A stretch of DNA of 59,391 nucleotides from an uncultured Anaeroplasmataceae bacterium (GCA_947629825.1 CANRFF010000008.1:1-59391); one strand, 5' to 3'. Positions 8,126-17,489 are shown, counted from the first letter of the stretch. Numbers and translations: made by a program. The notes: generated by a model not told the origin, from the letters alone.

Positions 8126-10075
8126 TGCCGGCGTTTGATAATCCGGATAAGATAAAGGCTCATTTCCTTTTTGGAAATATTCCAGATATCCGTTTTCTTT
8201 TGCCAGATATACTTGATTGTTGTAAATCGTGATATAACAGGAAGATACGTCATCGATGAGTGGATAGTATTGATTTTCTTCGGCAAATTCATCCATCAAT
8301 AATTTCATAATGGTTCTCGGGATGTTTTTCTTATAATAATCCAAAAATTGACCTTTTTGAATTGTTTCATATCCGACCCAAATGCCGATCGTCAAATCTT
8401 TGGTATAGGCAATGACCAAAGAATCTTTGGTGGCGGAAGAAGGAATTTGATATTTTTGCCGGGTATTCGCATCGAAATTCGTTTGTCCGGTTTTGGCCAT
8501 CATGTAGGTTTTGGTCTGGTCATACGAACTTCCCCGAAAGACGTCGTGTAAAACGGTATTGATTAAAAAAGCCGTGGAAGGTTGCATTACCAATTGAGGA
8601 TTTTCGTCATTTTGATAAGAAGAAATATCATAACGAATCGCCGAAACGGCGGAAACTTTTTTGAAATATCCCAAGTTGGCAAACGCTTGATAAGCATTGG
8701 CAAGACTCAAAAGAGTATATCCGTAAGAAGAACCGCCGATCGCATCGGCTTCATAGATGGTATCCTGTTTTTCGATTCCGATTTTTTTCGCAAATTCGAA
8801 AGCTCTTTGATAACCTACTTCATTGAATAATTTGACGGCGGGAATATTCCTGGAATCGTTCAATGCTTTTCTTAAAGGAATCGTTCCCAAAAATTGATTG
8901 TCGTAATTTTTAATCGGTGTTCCGTCCTGATAAGTATAAGGTTCATCGACAATCAATGTTGCCGGATGATATCCCAGATATTCAAATGCCGGAGCATAAT
9001 CCAGAATGGGTTTAATGGTAGATCCGGGTTGTAGGGGAATGGTTGCGGCATAATCCAAAACCCTGTGATCAAACGAGCGATTTCCGGCGAGTGCTTTGAT
9101 TCCGTAAGTACGGTTATCCAGTACCACAATCGCACAATTCAGAAGATCATCGTTAAACAGTTGATAATCGTTATTTAAAATGGAATATAATTGTTTTTGA
9201 ATATCGACGTCCAAATAGGTATGTACTTCCTCGATACTTCCTTCTTGTTGGGGAAGATGTTCAAAGACGTAGTCCAGATAAGGAGTCAGATAATTGACTT
9301 GACGGTTGATAAATCCTTTTTCCGTGATTTGTTCGACGGTTTCTTTTTGGGCTTGTTCATAATCCAGGGTATCGATATATCCTTCCTCATACATACATTT
9401 CAAAACGACATTTTTTCTTTCATTGGTTTCGTTCGGATGTTGAAACGGATGATAATAATTCGGCATTTGGATCATTCCGGCCAGAACGGCGGCCTGAGAC
9501 AAACTGACTTCTTTGGGAGTTTTATTGAAATAATATTTTGAAGCCATCGCAATTCCGTAAATATTTCCACCAAATAAAATGGTATTGAGATAGGCTTCCA
9601 TGATTTGATCTTTGGTATATTTTTTTTCAAGTTCGATGGCCAAAGCCATTTCATTGAGTTTTCTTGTGAAGGTTTTTTCATTGGTCAAGTAAGCATTTTT
9701 CACATATTGTTGGGTGATTGTCGACGCTCCGGAAGAAAGTTGAAGAGAAGTCAGATTTTTCCAAGCCGATGACAAAATCCGCCGAAATGAAATTCCGATA
9801 TGTTGGTAAAAGTCCCGATCTTCAACAGAGACGAACGCATGAACGATATCTTCGCTGATTTCGGAAAGGGGACAATATTCATAATAAAACCCATCGGTAG
9901 AGACCAAGGTGTTTTCTCGGTCGTAAATTTGGATGGGTTTGGCGTTTTCTTTGATCACAATGGATGCTTCTTTGGCTTGATGAAACAATAAAATTCCGAA
10001 GATACTGGCTGTGATACAAAAGAGAAATATTAAAATGGTGAGAAAAGCGAAAATCTTTTTAAAGATAGAACTCAT
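8123..10075 (-). CDS. ponA: Class A penicillin-binding protein (glycosyltransferase and transpeptidase)
   Basis: A 650-aa bifunctional peptidoglycan synthase anchored by one N-terminal helix (residues 8-32). The GT51 domain shows E85-D-R-D-F-Y-Q-H, G-A-S-T-I-T-Q-Q (116-123), K-Y-T-K-D-Q-I-M-E-A-Y-L-N and the G-G-N-I-Y-G-I motif. The transpeptidase domain shows S352-T-I-K355, S408-R-N410 and K528-T-G530. It is shorter than Bacillus PonA (about 900 aa), lacking a long C-terminal tail. The start overlaps the end of recU by 17 bp, the same recU-ponA order known from Bacillus. It builds the lateral wall or septum at the outer face of the membrane. Confidence 0.96.
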   Translation of the reverse strand: MSSIFKKIFAFLTILIFLFCITASIFGILLFHQAKEASIVIKENAKPIQIYDRENTLVSTDGFYYEYCPLSEISEDIVHAFVSVEDRDFYQHIGISFRRILSSAWKNLTSLQLSSGASTITQQYVKNAYLTNEKTFTRKLNEMALAIELEKKYTKDQIMEAYLNTILFGGNIYGIAMASKYYFNKTPKEVSLSQAAVLAGMIQMPNYYHPFQHPNETNERKNVVLKCMYEEGYIDTLDYEQAQKETVEQITEKGFINRQVNYLTPYLDYVFEHLPQQEGSIEEVHTYLDVDIQKQLYSILNNDYQLFNDDLLNCAIVVLDNRTYGIKALAGNRSFDHRVLDYAATIPLQPGSTIKPILDYAPAFEYLGYHPATLIVDEPYTYQDGTPIKNYDNQFLGTIPLRKALNDSRNIPAVKLFNEVGYQRAFEFAKKIGIEKQDTIYEADAIGGSSYGYTLLSLANAYQAFANLGYFKKVSAVSAIRYDISSYQNDENPQLVMQPSTAFLINTVLHDVFRGSSYDQTKTYMMAKTGQTNFDANTRQKYQIPSSATKDSLVIAYTKDLTIGIWVGYETIQKGQFLDYYKKNIPRTIMKLLMDEFAEENQYYPLIDDVSSCYITIYNNQVYLAKENGYLEYFQKGNEPLSYPDYQTPA

Positions 10076-10631
10076 CGATAATTTTCAAATAGTCCAATCT
10101 CGGAAGAAATCCTTCTTTAATCAAATAAGCCTGTTTTTGAAAAACAGCATAAGGAATGGATTTTCTTCCTTGTTCTTGGGAGTCTTTCCAATAAGCATTC
10201 AAAACGTCAAAAGGTAAAAAATAGTACTCGTTATAATACGAGAAAGCGACCAATAAAAAGGCAATTCCGCCATGATCCTGAACTCTTTTCAGATGTTTTA
10301 CCTGATGTTCGGAAATGTTTGCCAGAGGCCAGGAAGTTCTGTTATGATTTTCTTTCGCATCGAAATCGATGTACTTCCCTTTATAGATACCGTTATAGTC
10401 TGTGGTGGAAGGCGTTTTATAATAAGCTTCCGTAATCACGGCCTTGTTTCTGGACGGATAATGTACCTTCACAATTTGTATCGGTGTCGGTTTTTTGTAA
10501 ATGACGGCGATATCATTGTTTAAATAATATTCGTTGGATTGGTTGATCATCTCTTCCAAATCCATTCCCCGATTGGCGTTATTCACGATTTTTTGACGTT
10601 CTTTTTTGATTGTCGGAAAATTCAGTCCCAT
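10059..10631 (-). CDS. recU: Holliday junction resolvase RecU
   Basis: The 190-aa product has the RecU pattern: N-A-N-R-G-M-x-x-E near residue 20, then K-A-V-I-T-E-A-Y-Y, the nuclease core T-D-Y-N-G-x-Y-x-G-K-Y-I-D-F-D-A-K-E (Asp, Glu and Lys ligands), and H-Q-V-K-H-L. I chose ATG 10631 because GGTGATG lies just upstream; the frame is open 14 codons further. RecU cleaves four-way junctions in recombination and chromosome segregation. It forms an operon with the downstream PBP gene, overlapping it by 17 bp. Confidence 0.95.
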   Translation of the reverse strand: MGLNFPTIKKERQKIVNNANRGMDLEEMINQSNEYYLNNDIAVIYKKPTPIQIVKVHYPSRNKAVITEAYYKTPSTTDYNGIYKGKYIDFDAKENHNRTSWPLANISEHQVKHLKRVQDHGGIAFLLVAFSYYNEYYFLPFDVLNAYWKDSQEQGRKSIPYAVFQKQAYLIKEGFLPRLDYLKIIDEFYL

Positions 10632-10763
10632 TTTCATCACCATTTTAATATTACCATATTTTAAGATTTTCAACTATATTTTTTGTTGTTTTTTATGGTT
10701 TTATGTATCTGTTTTTTGAAGAACATTTTTTTAAGAAGAATCATATTTTAAATCGGTGATAAT

Positions 10764-11519
10764 ATGTTGGGCATTATTAAAGGAGATATCAGATATGATT
10801 ATCTGAGTCAAATGACGGAAAGTATTCTTTCCCGGAACTTAGAAGATTTGATCGGTATTGATTCTTTGTTGTTGGGTTTTTCGGGAATCGACAACCAGTA
10901 TAATATCAAAAACAGTAATTTGAATTTATTGGATATTTTACGGCAGAATTCCATTGAGGTCATTTATACCGGAACGGCCAATCCTTTATTAAAGGATCTT
11001 TGTCAAAAAAGAAAGATACGGCTGGTAGAACTTTTAAAAGAAGATGACTTCGTCATTCCGAATGCCAAGTTGACGGCGATGGGGATTATCGATTATCTTC
11101 AAAGAAAAAACAAAGCGGTCAGCGATTTTAAGATTTTCTTGTTCGGTTATGGAAATATCGGATTTTTTCTTGCGAAATTGTTGAGGGCGTATGGGTGCGA
11201 GGTGAGTGTTTTCACCAAAAATCCGATTGAAAAGAAAATGGTTTTGTTGGAAGGGTATCCTTTGAAAGATTACCGACAAATTTCAGACGAAGAACTGATT
11301 ATCAATACCATTCCGGAAAATTTGGAAGGGGATTATCGACTTTTTTCAGGGAAAAAAATTTTAGATGTCGCATCGTCTCCCTATGGATTCGATATCGATC
11401 AGATTCATCAATTGGGAATCGATTATGAGATTTACAGTGCCGTTCCCAGTAAATTTGCGCCCTACTCTGCGGCAAAAATTATTGAAAGAATGATAAAAAG
11501 TATTGAAAAAAAGAAATAA
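10764..11519 (+). CDS. dpaA: Dipicolinate synthase subunit A-like protein (DpaA/SpoVFA family)
   Basis: The 251-aa protein has the DpaA layout. A Rossmann-like N-terminal part is followed by the conserved L-T-A-M-G-I-I-D-Y-L segment. A second NAD(P)-binding domain carries F-G-Y-G-N-I-G (about residues 128-134), then I-I-N-T-I-P and I-L-D-V-A-S-S-P-x-G. DpaA is the dehydrogenase subunit of dipicolinate synthase used in spores; normally DpaB, a flavoprotein, is encoded next to it. No dpaB is adjacent here; RNase J follows instead, as ribonuclease J can lie near dpa genes in Bacillus. It is slightly shorter than Bacillus DpaA (about 297 aa). Spore formation is suggested, not shown. Confidence 0.85.
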   Translation: MLGIIKGDIRYDYLSQMTESILSRNLEDLIGIDSLLLGFSGIDNQYNIKNSNLNLLDILRQNSIEVIYTGTANPLLKDLCQKRKIRLVELLKEDDFVIPNAKLTAMGIIDYLQRKNKAVSDFKIFLFGYGNIGFFLAKLLRAYGCEVSVFTKNPIEKKMVLLEGYPLKDYRQISDEELIINTIPENLEGDYRLFSGKKILDVASSPYGFDIDQIHQLGIDYEIYSAVPSKFAPYSAAKIIERMIKSIEKKK

Positions 11520-11588
11520 TTGGGGTATATTAAAAGAAAGAATGTTACGATTTTCAAAATTGAAAAGGAAAGGATTGCATTTTTTCTT

Positions 11589-13283
11589 ATGGCGGATATT
11601 CATATTTTTTCTTTAGGCGGGCTACAAGAAGATGGAAAAAATTTATATGTTGTCGATGTCAACGACCGATTGTTTATTTTGGATGCCGGCTTGAAATATC
11701 CCACTTCCGAATTGTACGGAGTGGATATTATCGTCAACGACATTCAGTATTTGATCGAAAATCAAAAGCGAATCGTCGGAATTTTTCTGACTCATGGTCA
11801 CGATGATCATATCGGTGGAGTGTATCATATCTTAAAAGAAATTCCTTTACCGGTTTTTTCTTCGGGTTTTACCAATGCGGTGTTATTGGATCGGTTGAAA
11901 GAAGAAAACTTTCCGATTCGTTCGGAACAGTTTATCATCGTAAGCGATCGGACGGTTTTGAAATTCGATGATGTCGAAGTTCGTTTTTTCGAAGTGGCAC
12001 ATAATATTCCCGGTTGTCTTGGGATTGCGCTGAAAACAGAAGACGGATATATCATTTATACCGGAAATTATAATTTCGATCAGAATTCGAAAATTCATTA
12101 TTCTCATATGTTCCGTCAACTTTCTTACTTTTCCAAAGAAGGTGTGCTGGCGTTGATGACGGATTCTTTGGGTGCCAACAATGAACAGTCCAGAGGAACG
12201 ATTTTGGAATTCAAGTTGAGAATTACCAATATGATTTCTCAGGCCAAAGGCAGAATGATTTTTTCTCTGTTCAGTTCGGATATCTTAAGGATTCAGCAGA
12301 TTATCGATATTTCTGTGGAACAGCACAAAAAAGTGGCGATTTTGGGGCGGAAAACACAGCGTCTGGTCAATCAGGCCATGCAGTTGAAATACTTGAATAT
12401 TCCGGAAGAAAATCTGGCCAATTTGCGATATATCGACGATAAGAATCAGAACAATGACAAAAATTTGGTGATTTTGGTTACCGGAGAACGCCACGAACCG
12501 TATTTTATGCTTCAACGGATGTCCAAACAGATCGATCGGTTGATTCATCTGGAGTCTACCGATACGATTGTCATTTTGACAACGCCGTATTTGGGAACGG
12601 AAAAAATGGCGGCTCGGACGTTGGATATGATTTATAAAGTCACGACGAATGTCAAAGAACTGAATACGAATCTTTTGCCGTTTTCCTCTGCCAACAGAGA
12701 AGAAATCAAACAAATGATCAATTTATTGAAACCGAAATACATTCTTCCCGTGATCGGTGAATATCGACATCAGTATGCGCTTCGGGTGGTGGCAAATTGT
12801 ATCGGGTATGCCGACGATCAGATCATCATTTTGGATAATGGAGATGTGGCGACGTTCCGGAATCAGAAATACTGCGGAATTACGGATGAAATTACCGTAG
12901 GAGAAGTCTTGATTGATGGGAAAGCATTTAAAGATGTCGGGGATGTGGTGATGAGAGACCGCGAACTTTTGGCCCAAGACGGAGTGTTAATGCTTTGTGC
13001 CAATATCAATCCTCGAACGAAAATGATATTGGCGGGACCGGAAATCGTATCGAAAGGGTTCTTGTATCTGAATGAAAACGATGAGTTGAAAAAAGAAATT
13101 ATCGATGTTTTCAAAAAAGTGTCGATTAAATATCTGGTTAATAAATTCGTCAATTGGAGTGAATATAAAAATTCTTTGAAAGCGGAACTTTCTCATTATA
13201 TTTACAAGAAAACCAAAAGAAGTCCGATTATTATTCCGGTGTTGATTTCCACGGATTTGGAAATGCTGAAAAAACAGAATTAA
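11589..13283 (+). CDS. rnj: Ribonuclease J
   Basis: A 564-aa metallo-beta-lactamase/beta-CASP nuclease. Motif T-H-G-H-D-D-H-I-G-G (residues 68-77) supplies the zinc ligands. Later H-N-I-P-G-C and the beta-CASP region with T-G-E-R-H-E-P follow, and a C-terminal domain ends at residue 564. The start ATG 11589 gives the typical MADIHIFSLGGLQEDGKN-like N-terminus; the frame is open upstream to a TTG at 11520 but without family similarity. RNase J degrades mRNA with 5'-exonuclease and endonuclease activity. Only one copy is in the window, so J1 or J2 identity is undecided. A terminator follows at 13357. Confidence 0.95.
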   Translation: MADIHIFSLGGLQEDGKNLYVVDVNDRLFILDAGLKYPTSELYGVDIIVNDIQYLIENQKRIVGIFLTHGHDDHIGGVYHILKEIPLPVFSSGFTNAVLLDRLKEENFPIRSEQFIIVSDRTVLKFDDVEVRFFEVAHNIPGCLGIALKTEDGYIIYTGNYNFDQNSKIHYSHMFRQLSYFSKEGVLALMTDSLGANNEQSRGTILEFKLRITNMISQAKGRMIFSLFSSDILRIQQIIDISVEQHKKVAILGRKTQRLVNQAMQLKYLNIPEENLANLRYIDDKNQNNDKNLVILVTGERHEPYFMLQRMSKQIDRLIHLESTDTIVILTTPYLGTEKMAARTLDMIYKVTTNVKELNTNLLPFSSANREEIKQMINLLKPKYILPVIGEYRHQYALRVVANCIGYADDQIIILDNGDVATFRNQKYCGITDEITVGEVLIDGKAFKDVGDVVMRDRELLAQDGVLMLCANINPRTKMILAGPEIVSKGFLYLNENDELKKEIIDVFKKVSIKYLVNKFVNWSEYKNSLKAELSHYIYKKTKRSPIIIPVLISTDLEMLKKQN

Positions 13284-13356
13284 ATGAACCGGATTTGAAA
13301 TTTCTTTTTCAAGAAGAAAATATATTTTCAATGAAAAAATCATTTGCATGATAATG

Positions 13357-13390
13357 AAAAAGACTGTTAAAAAAATAACGGTCTTTTTTT
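13357..13390 (+). terminator. Intrinsic terminator after RNase J
   Basis: AAAAGACTGTTA (about 13358-13369) pairs with TAACGGTCTTTT (13376 on) around an A-rich loop, followed by a T-run to 13390. Confidence 0.85.
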
Positions 13391-13446
13391 ATTCGCTATT
13401 TTTTTTATTTTGACCATGTTACCATAAAGTCTATGGAGGGAAGAGG

Positions 13447-15132
13447 ATGCCGAAGACAAAGACTCATATCATTGAAAAGAAGAAAGATTATATTTCTGTT
13501 GCGCTTTGTATTGCGACCATGATTTTATGTATTTTGTTTATTGGGCGGATTGGCAGTGCCGGAGGAAAAATCGCTTTATTTCTCAGTTTTATTTTCGGTG
13601 ATTTTTCAACGGCGATTCTGGCTTTTATATTCGGTTACAGTTTGTATTTTATGATTCGGAAAAAGAAGTTGGATGTTCATCACATTTCTTTTATCGGATG
13701 TATTTTTATTTATATCGCCGTTTCGATGTTTGCCCATTTGGGACTTTATGACGGTTTAAATATGACGAATCGTACGGTTCTTTCCAAAACGTTGCGGTTA
13801 TATCGAAATTATTTGGAATCCTATGAAACGACTTATAGTTGCGGTGGCGGTATCATTGCGGCGATTTTGGTACAAATGGCTTCCTTTTTGTTGGGGAAGA
13901 CGGGAACCATTTTATTGGGGCTGTGTTTTATTTTGATCGGGATCAGTTTTTTGGTTCATTTCGATTGGTTTGCCTTTTTAAGAGGCGGAAAGATTACCCA
14001 GATTCCGAAAAGATTCTGGGAAGGTTGTGTTTCTTATGTGAAAAATATTCACTATCCCAACTTGACTTCCAAAAAAACAGCGAAGCGTTTGTCTTTGTCC
14101 ATATTGGAAGATCAAGAAGAGCCGGTGCATTTTTCCTTACAAAACGAAATCAACAAAGAAAAACTGGAAGATCTGAAACGATTTCTTCGGGATGAAAAAA
14201 TATACGGAATGGCGGATATGTATTATACGTCATATTCCTCTTCGAGAATCCCTCTTCGTTTTGCCCATAAAAGCGAAGCGGATTTCAAAAAAATCGCCGG
14301 ATTTTTTCAAAGAAGATGTTTCTATCTGAAAAACAACGAAGAATACTCTTTGGAATTTGCCAATCAGTTTCGCAAACTGTTGACTTTGAAAAGTATGCTC
14401 ATTTCGGAAAAAAAAGATGACAAGATTCCTCTGGCAACCGAAATCAATCAACAAGTGATCCGTTTGGATTCCAAAGAAGGAAAACTGTTGGTTTTGTATG
14501 GCGATATCGGTAGCGGAATCCGTACTTTTCTGAGGTGTTTTTTGGTGACGTTGTTTCTAAAAGAAATCCCCCATGATGAAATTTATTTTTATGATTTCGA
14601 AAACGATTTTTCCGTTTTGCAGTCTTCCTCGATCCGTTATATCAATAATGAACGTTCGGCGGAAATCGCTTTGGATGAAGCATTCAGCGAATATGAAAGA
14701 AGAAGCGAGGTATTGAAATATCTGGATTGTCAGACGATTACGGAAGCCAACGAAAAAATCAAAAAATCACAACCGACAATGACGCCTCTTTTTCCCATTT
14801 TTCATATTTTATATGTGGATTTATCCACTGCGAGTCCCGCTTTGCTTCAAAAAATTTCCTATGCGATCCGGTTTACTTTGAAAGTGGGGATTCAGTTGAT
14901 GATTTGCTGCCGAAATAAAAATGCGATTGGCAAACTGGATTTGAATCAAAGTGATTTAATGGTATTTCAAAGTAGTGATGTTTCCACATCGGTCAAACTT
15001 TTCGGATCGGATATGGCTTGTCGACTGCAAAAAAAAGGAGATGTCCTCATCCGTATCAATGGACAGATGTATCATGGACAAACTCCTTATATTTCAACAA
15101 AAGATTTTGAAAATGTTATGAAGAGGATTTGA
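13447..15132 (+). CDS. FtsK/SpoIIIE-like membrane protein with degenerate ATPase motifs
   Basis: The 561-aa product begins with four or five membrane helices (residues 18-175), like FtsK/SpoIIIE. A linker and a P-loop-like domain follow. The Walker A position reads G352-D-I-G-S-G-I358-R359-T, with Ile and Arg where catalytic Lys and Ser/Thr belong. The Walker B strand I-L-Y-V-D458-L lacks the following Glu. Later FtsK landmarks are recognisable (E-R-R-S-E-V-L...N-E-K-I, and the C-terminal G-D-V-L-I-R-I-N-G-Q-M). There is no gamma DNA-reading domain. It is probably a catalytically dead FtsK relative with a structural role in the division or sporulation membrane. Ends 17 bp inside the convergent rarA gene. 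Confidence 0.75.
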   Translation: MPKTKTHIIEKKKDYISVALCIATMILCILFIGRIGSAGGKIALFLSFIFGDFSTAILAFIFGYSLYFMIRKKKLDVHHISFIGCIFIYIAVSMFAHLGLYDGLNMTNRTVLSKTLRLYRNYLESYETTYSCGGGIIAAILVQMASFLLGKTGTILLGLCFILIGISFLVHFDWFAFLRGGKITQIPKRFWEGCVSYVKNIHYPNLTSKKTAKRLSLSILEDQEEPVHFSLQNEINKEKLEDLKRFLRDEKIYGMADMYYTSYSSSRIPLRFAHKSEADFKKIAGFFQRRCFYLKNNEEYSLEFANQFRKLLTLKSMLISEKKDDKIPLATEINQQVIRLDSKEGKLLVLYGDIGSGIRTFLRCFLVTLFLKEIPHDEIYFYDFENDFSVLQSSSIRYINNERSAEIALDEAFSEYERRSEVLKYLDCQTITEANEKIKKSQPTMTPLFPIFHILYVDLSTASPALLQKISYAIRFTLKVGIQLMICCRNKNAIGKLDLNQSDLMVFQSSDVSTSVKLFGSDMACRLQKKGDVLIRINGQMYHGQTPYISTKDFENVMKRI

Positions 15133-16330
15133 GTTTTTCCAAATACTCTTTGATGGCTCTTTCATAAGCACCGGTCGTTTTCGGTTGGTAATAAACTTTA
15201 TCTTTCAATTCGTCCGGCAGGTATTGTTGGCGGACATATCCGTTTTGATAGTCGTGCGGATAAAGATACTGATATTTTCCGCTTTTTAATTCTTTGTTCA
15301 AGATATGTGGCGGAATTTGCATTGAAGTTAGATTTTTCAAATCTTCGAGTGCCGCATCGATTCCCAAGTAAGTGGAATTGCTTTTCGGTGAAGTCGCAAG
15401 ATCCACTACCGCATACGCCAAAGGAAGTCTGGCTTCCGGAAGTCCCAGACTGAGTGCCGATTGTACGGCGGCATAGATTCTCGGGCCGATATGGGGATTG
15501 GCCAGTCCGACATCTTCGTATGCCAGACACAAAAGTCTTCGCCCGATAAATTCGATGTCTTCCGATTGAAGCAGTCTTGCCAGATAATGTAAGGCGGCAT
15601 CGGGGTCGCTTCCGCGTATGGATTTGATCATGGCCGATGCGATATCATAGTAAGATTCCCCTTCTTCATCAATCGCAAAACTCTTTTTTCCGATGAGTTT
15701 TTTGACGTTTTCCAAAGTCATTTCCGATGGTTCCAACATCGTTGCGATTTCCAGCATATTGAGACTTGAGCGGACTTCGCAAGAAGAAACAATCGAAATA
15801 TAGTCTAAAATATCGTCGGAAACCGAAGGTAAATGTTCCTTTTGAATGACTTTTTTCAGTAAAAAGACGATGTCATCTTTGGTAATTTCATTCAAACGAT
15901 AGATGTGCGTTCTGGAGCGGACGGCCGGATTGATCGACCGATAAGGATTTTCCGTTGTTAATCCGACGATGGTCAGAACACCGGATTCGACAGAGGGTAA
16001 AAGAAAATCCTGAATATCTTTTTTCATCCGATGAATTTCATCGATGATTAAAATCGTATTCGGATAAAGTTTTGCCGTATCGACGATTTCTTTTAGTTTG
16101 GCTTTGGTATCGCAGGAAGCATTGAAAGAAAAGGTATTCAGTTCAAAATGACGGGCAATGACTTCCGCAATGGAAGTTTTCCCGCAACCGGCGGGTCCAT
16201 AAAGAATCATCGAAAAGATCTGGCCTTTTTCGACCATTTTGCGAATGACTCCTTTGGCACCGACCAGATGGTCTTGCCCCACAATATCATCAAATTCCGT
16301 CGGTCTTACCCGATATGCAAGTGGTTTCAT
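15116..16330 (-). CDS. rarA: Replication-associated recombination protein RarA
   Basis: A 404-aa AAA+ ATPase of the RarA/MgsA/WRNIP1 family. Walker A is G45-P-A-G-C-G-K-T52, Walker B I-I-D97-E98-I-H-R, the sensor region T-T-E-N-P-Y, then the RarA C-terminal part with G-S-D-P-D-A-A-L-H-Y-L-A-R and R-R-L-x-x-x-A-x-E-D-V-G-L-A. ATG 16330 follows AAGGTGAT; an in-frame ATG at 16345 is less likely. RarA acts at stalled forks with SSB and RecA. The 3' end overlaps the FtsK-like gene by 17 bp tail to tail. Confidence 0.96.
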   Translation of the reverse strand: MKPLAYRVRPTEFDDIVGQDHLVGAKGVIRKMVEKGQIFSMILYGPAGCGKTSIAEVIARHFELNTFSFNASCDTKAKLKEIVDTAKLYPNTILIIDEIHRMKKDIQDFLLPSVESGVLTIVGLTTENPYRSINPAVRSRTHIYRLNEITKDDIVFLLKKVIQKEHLPSVSDDILDYISIVSSCEVRSSLNMLEIATMLEPSEMTLENVKKLIGKKSFAIDEEGESYYDIASAMIKSIRGSDPDAALHYLARLLQSEDIEFIGRRLLCLAYEDVGLANPHIGPRIYAAVQSALSLGLPEARLPLAYAVVDLATSPKSNSTYLGIDAALEDLKNLTSMQIPPHILNKELKSGKYQYLYPHDYQNGYVRQQYLPDELKDKVYYQPKTTGAYERAIKEYLEKLKSSS

Positions 16331-16358
16331 AATATCACCTTGCATTTATTGTACCATA

Positions 16359-16718
16359 TTAAAAGATTTTTTTAAAGAAGGTTCCTAAAATCCCGCCGAT
16401 TCCCGCCAAAATGACGTTGATGAAAAAGACGAACCAATGCATGGAAAAAGTTCCTATGGATAAAAAATAAATCAGTTTGATCAGAAAAAAATGAATGATG
16501 GCGCTGCCAAGACCAATCCATAGTCCTCTTTTATGGAAACAATTTCCATAGACCAGTCCCAATAGGAAAAAGACACTGCCCCCGATCACCAATTCGATGA
16601 TGGGATGATTTTCACTTTGTGTTTTCATTAAATAAAAAGAATAAATAAAACAACATAAAAAAACGTAAAGCAGAAGAAATACATACATTTTGAGACCGCT
16701 TTTGATTTTTGTTTTCAT
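16359..16718 (-). CDS. TIGR04086-type four-helix membrane protein
   Basis: The 119-aa protein has four hydrophobic helices (about residues 10-30, 40-60, 65-85, 92-115). The C-terminal I-L-A-G-I-G-G-I-L-G-T motif and overall size match the TIGR04086 (YrzE-like) family of Firmicutes; function unknown. I start at ATG 16718 behind GGTGAT; the long upstream frame extension is antisense to the DUF421 gene. It lies 28 nt downstream of rarA's start, divergent from the DUF421 gene, and probably shares a transcript reading into rarA. Confidence 0.8.
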   Translation of the reverse strand: MKTKIKSGLKMYVFLLLYVFLCCFIYSFYLMKTQSENHPIIELVIGGSVFFLLGLVYGNCFHKRGLWIGLGSAIIHFFLIKLIYFLSIGTFSMHWFVFFINVILAGIGGILGTFFKKIF

Positions 16719-16784
16719 GTAAATCACCACTTCACTATATGCATAAAAAGAAATCTTTATGATGAAAATAATAGTGGTGAAATT

Positions 16785-17489
16785 ATGAATTACGGATTTC
16801 TTTTGTTCAAGGTTTTGGCCATTTATGTGGTCTTGATTGTCATTCTTCGGATTTTGGGGAAAAGAGAAGTCGGTCAACTTTCGATTTTCGATCTGGTCGT
16901 CTTGTTGATTTTGGCGGATATTGCCTCGATTGGCATTGACAATTCCGATTTTTTCATTCCGAGTTTGTTTTGTCTGGCATTGATTGTGTTTTTCCAAAAA
17001 ATCATCGCTTCATTTTTACTGCATCATGCGAAATATCGTTCTTTGATGGACGGGTCTCCGGTGATTTTGGTGGAAAACGGGCATTTGTTGGTTCAAAATA
17101 TGAAAAAAGAACACTATACCATTGATGATTTGCTTTCGCAAATGCGTACGGAACATGTTCTGGATATCAATGAAATCCGTCTGGCTGTGCTGGAAACCAA
17201 TGGAACACTGTCTATTTTTCGCAACAGTCGTTTTGATACCATTCGCCTTCCGGTGATTTGCAGCGGCTTGATTTTAAAAGAAAATTTACCGCTTCTTCAT
17301 TTGAACGAAGCGGATATTCATAAAATATTGAGCGATTATCACTTGGAACTTAAAAAGGTGTTGTATGCTTCTTATGGGGAGAAGTTGTTTTATTATTTTT
17401 ATAGAAATGACCATAAAGAAGCAGTATTGGTGGGCCAAAGCATAGAGTTATCCCCAAAAAGTAAATCAAGTGATGATAAAACAGATTGA
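16785..17489 (+). CDS. DUF421/YetF-family membrane protein
   Basis: The 234-aa product has three N-terminal membrane helices followed by a soluble domain. Family hallmarks are visible: L-R-I-L-G-K-R-E-V-G-Q-L-S-I-F-D-L-V (residues 21-38), then R-S-L-M-D-G-S-P-V-I-L-V-E-N-G near residue 87 and L-L-S-Q-M-R at about 119. Bacillus YetF-type proteins are linked to spore envelope or stress, with no known reaction. The 3' end overlaps the convergent flippase gene by 140 bp, more than is usual. Confidence 0.9.
   Translation: MNYGFLLFKVLAIYVVLIVILRILGKREVGQLSIFDLVVLLILADIASIGIDNSDFFIPSLFCLALIVFFQKIIASFLLHHAKYRSLMDGSPVILVENGHLLVQNMKKEHYTIDDLLSQMRTEHVLDINEIRLAVLETNGTLSIFRNSRFDTIRLPVICSGLILKENLPLLHLNEADIHKILSDYHLELKKVLYASYGEKLFYYFYRNDHKEAVLVGQSIELSPKSKSSDDKTD

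Noticed and set aside
16350-16372. Another copy of the tRNA-Leu att-like repeat (TACCATATTAAAAG)
   Set aside because: Only 14 bases match and the following sequence lacks the CGGATTGA hairpin; it is coincidental sequence at the rarA start.
16719-16784. Inverted repeat between the TIGR04086 and DUF421 genes as an operator
   Set aside because: The two halves are simply the GGTGA ribosome sites of the divergent genes.
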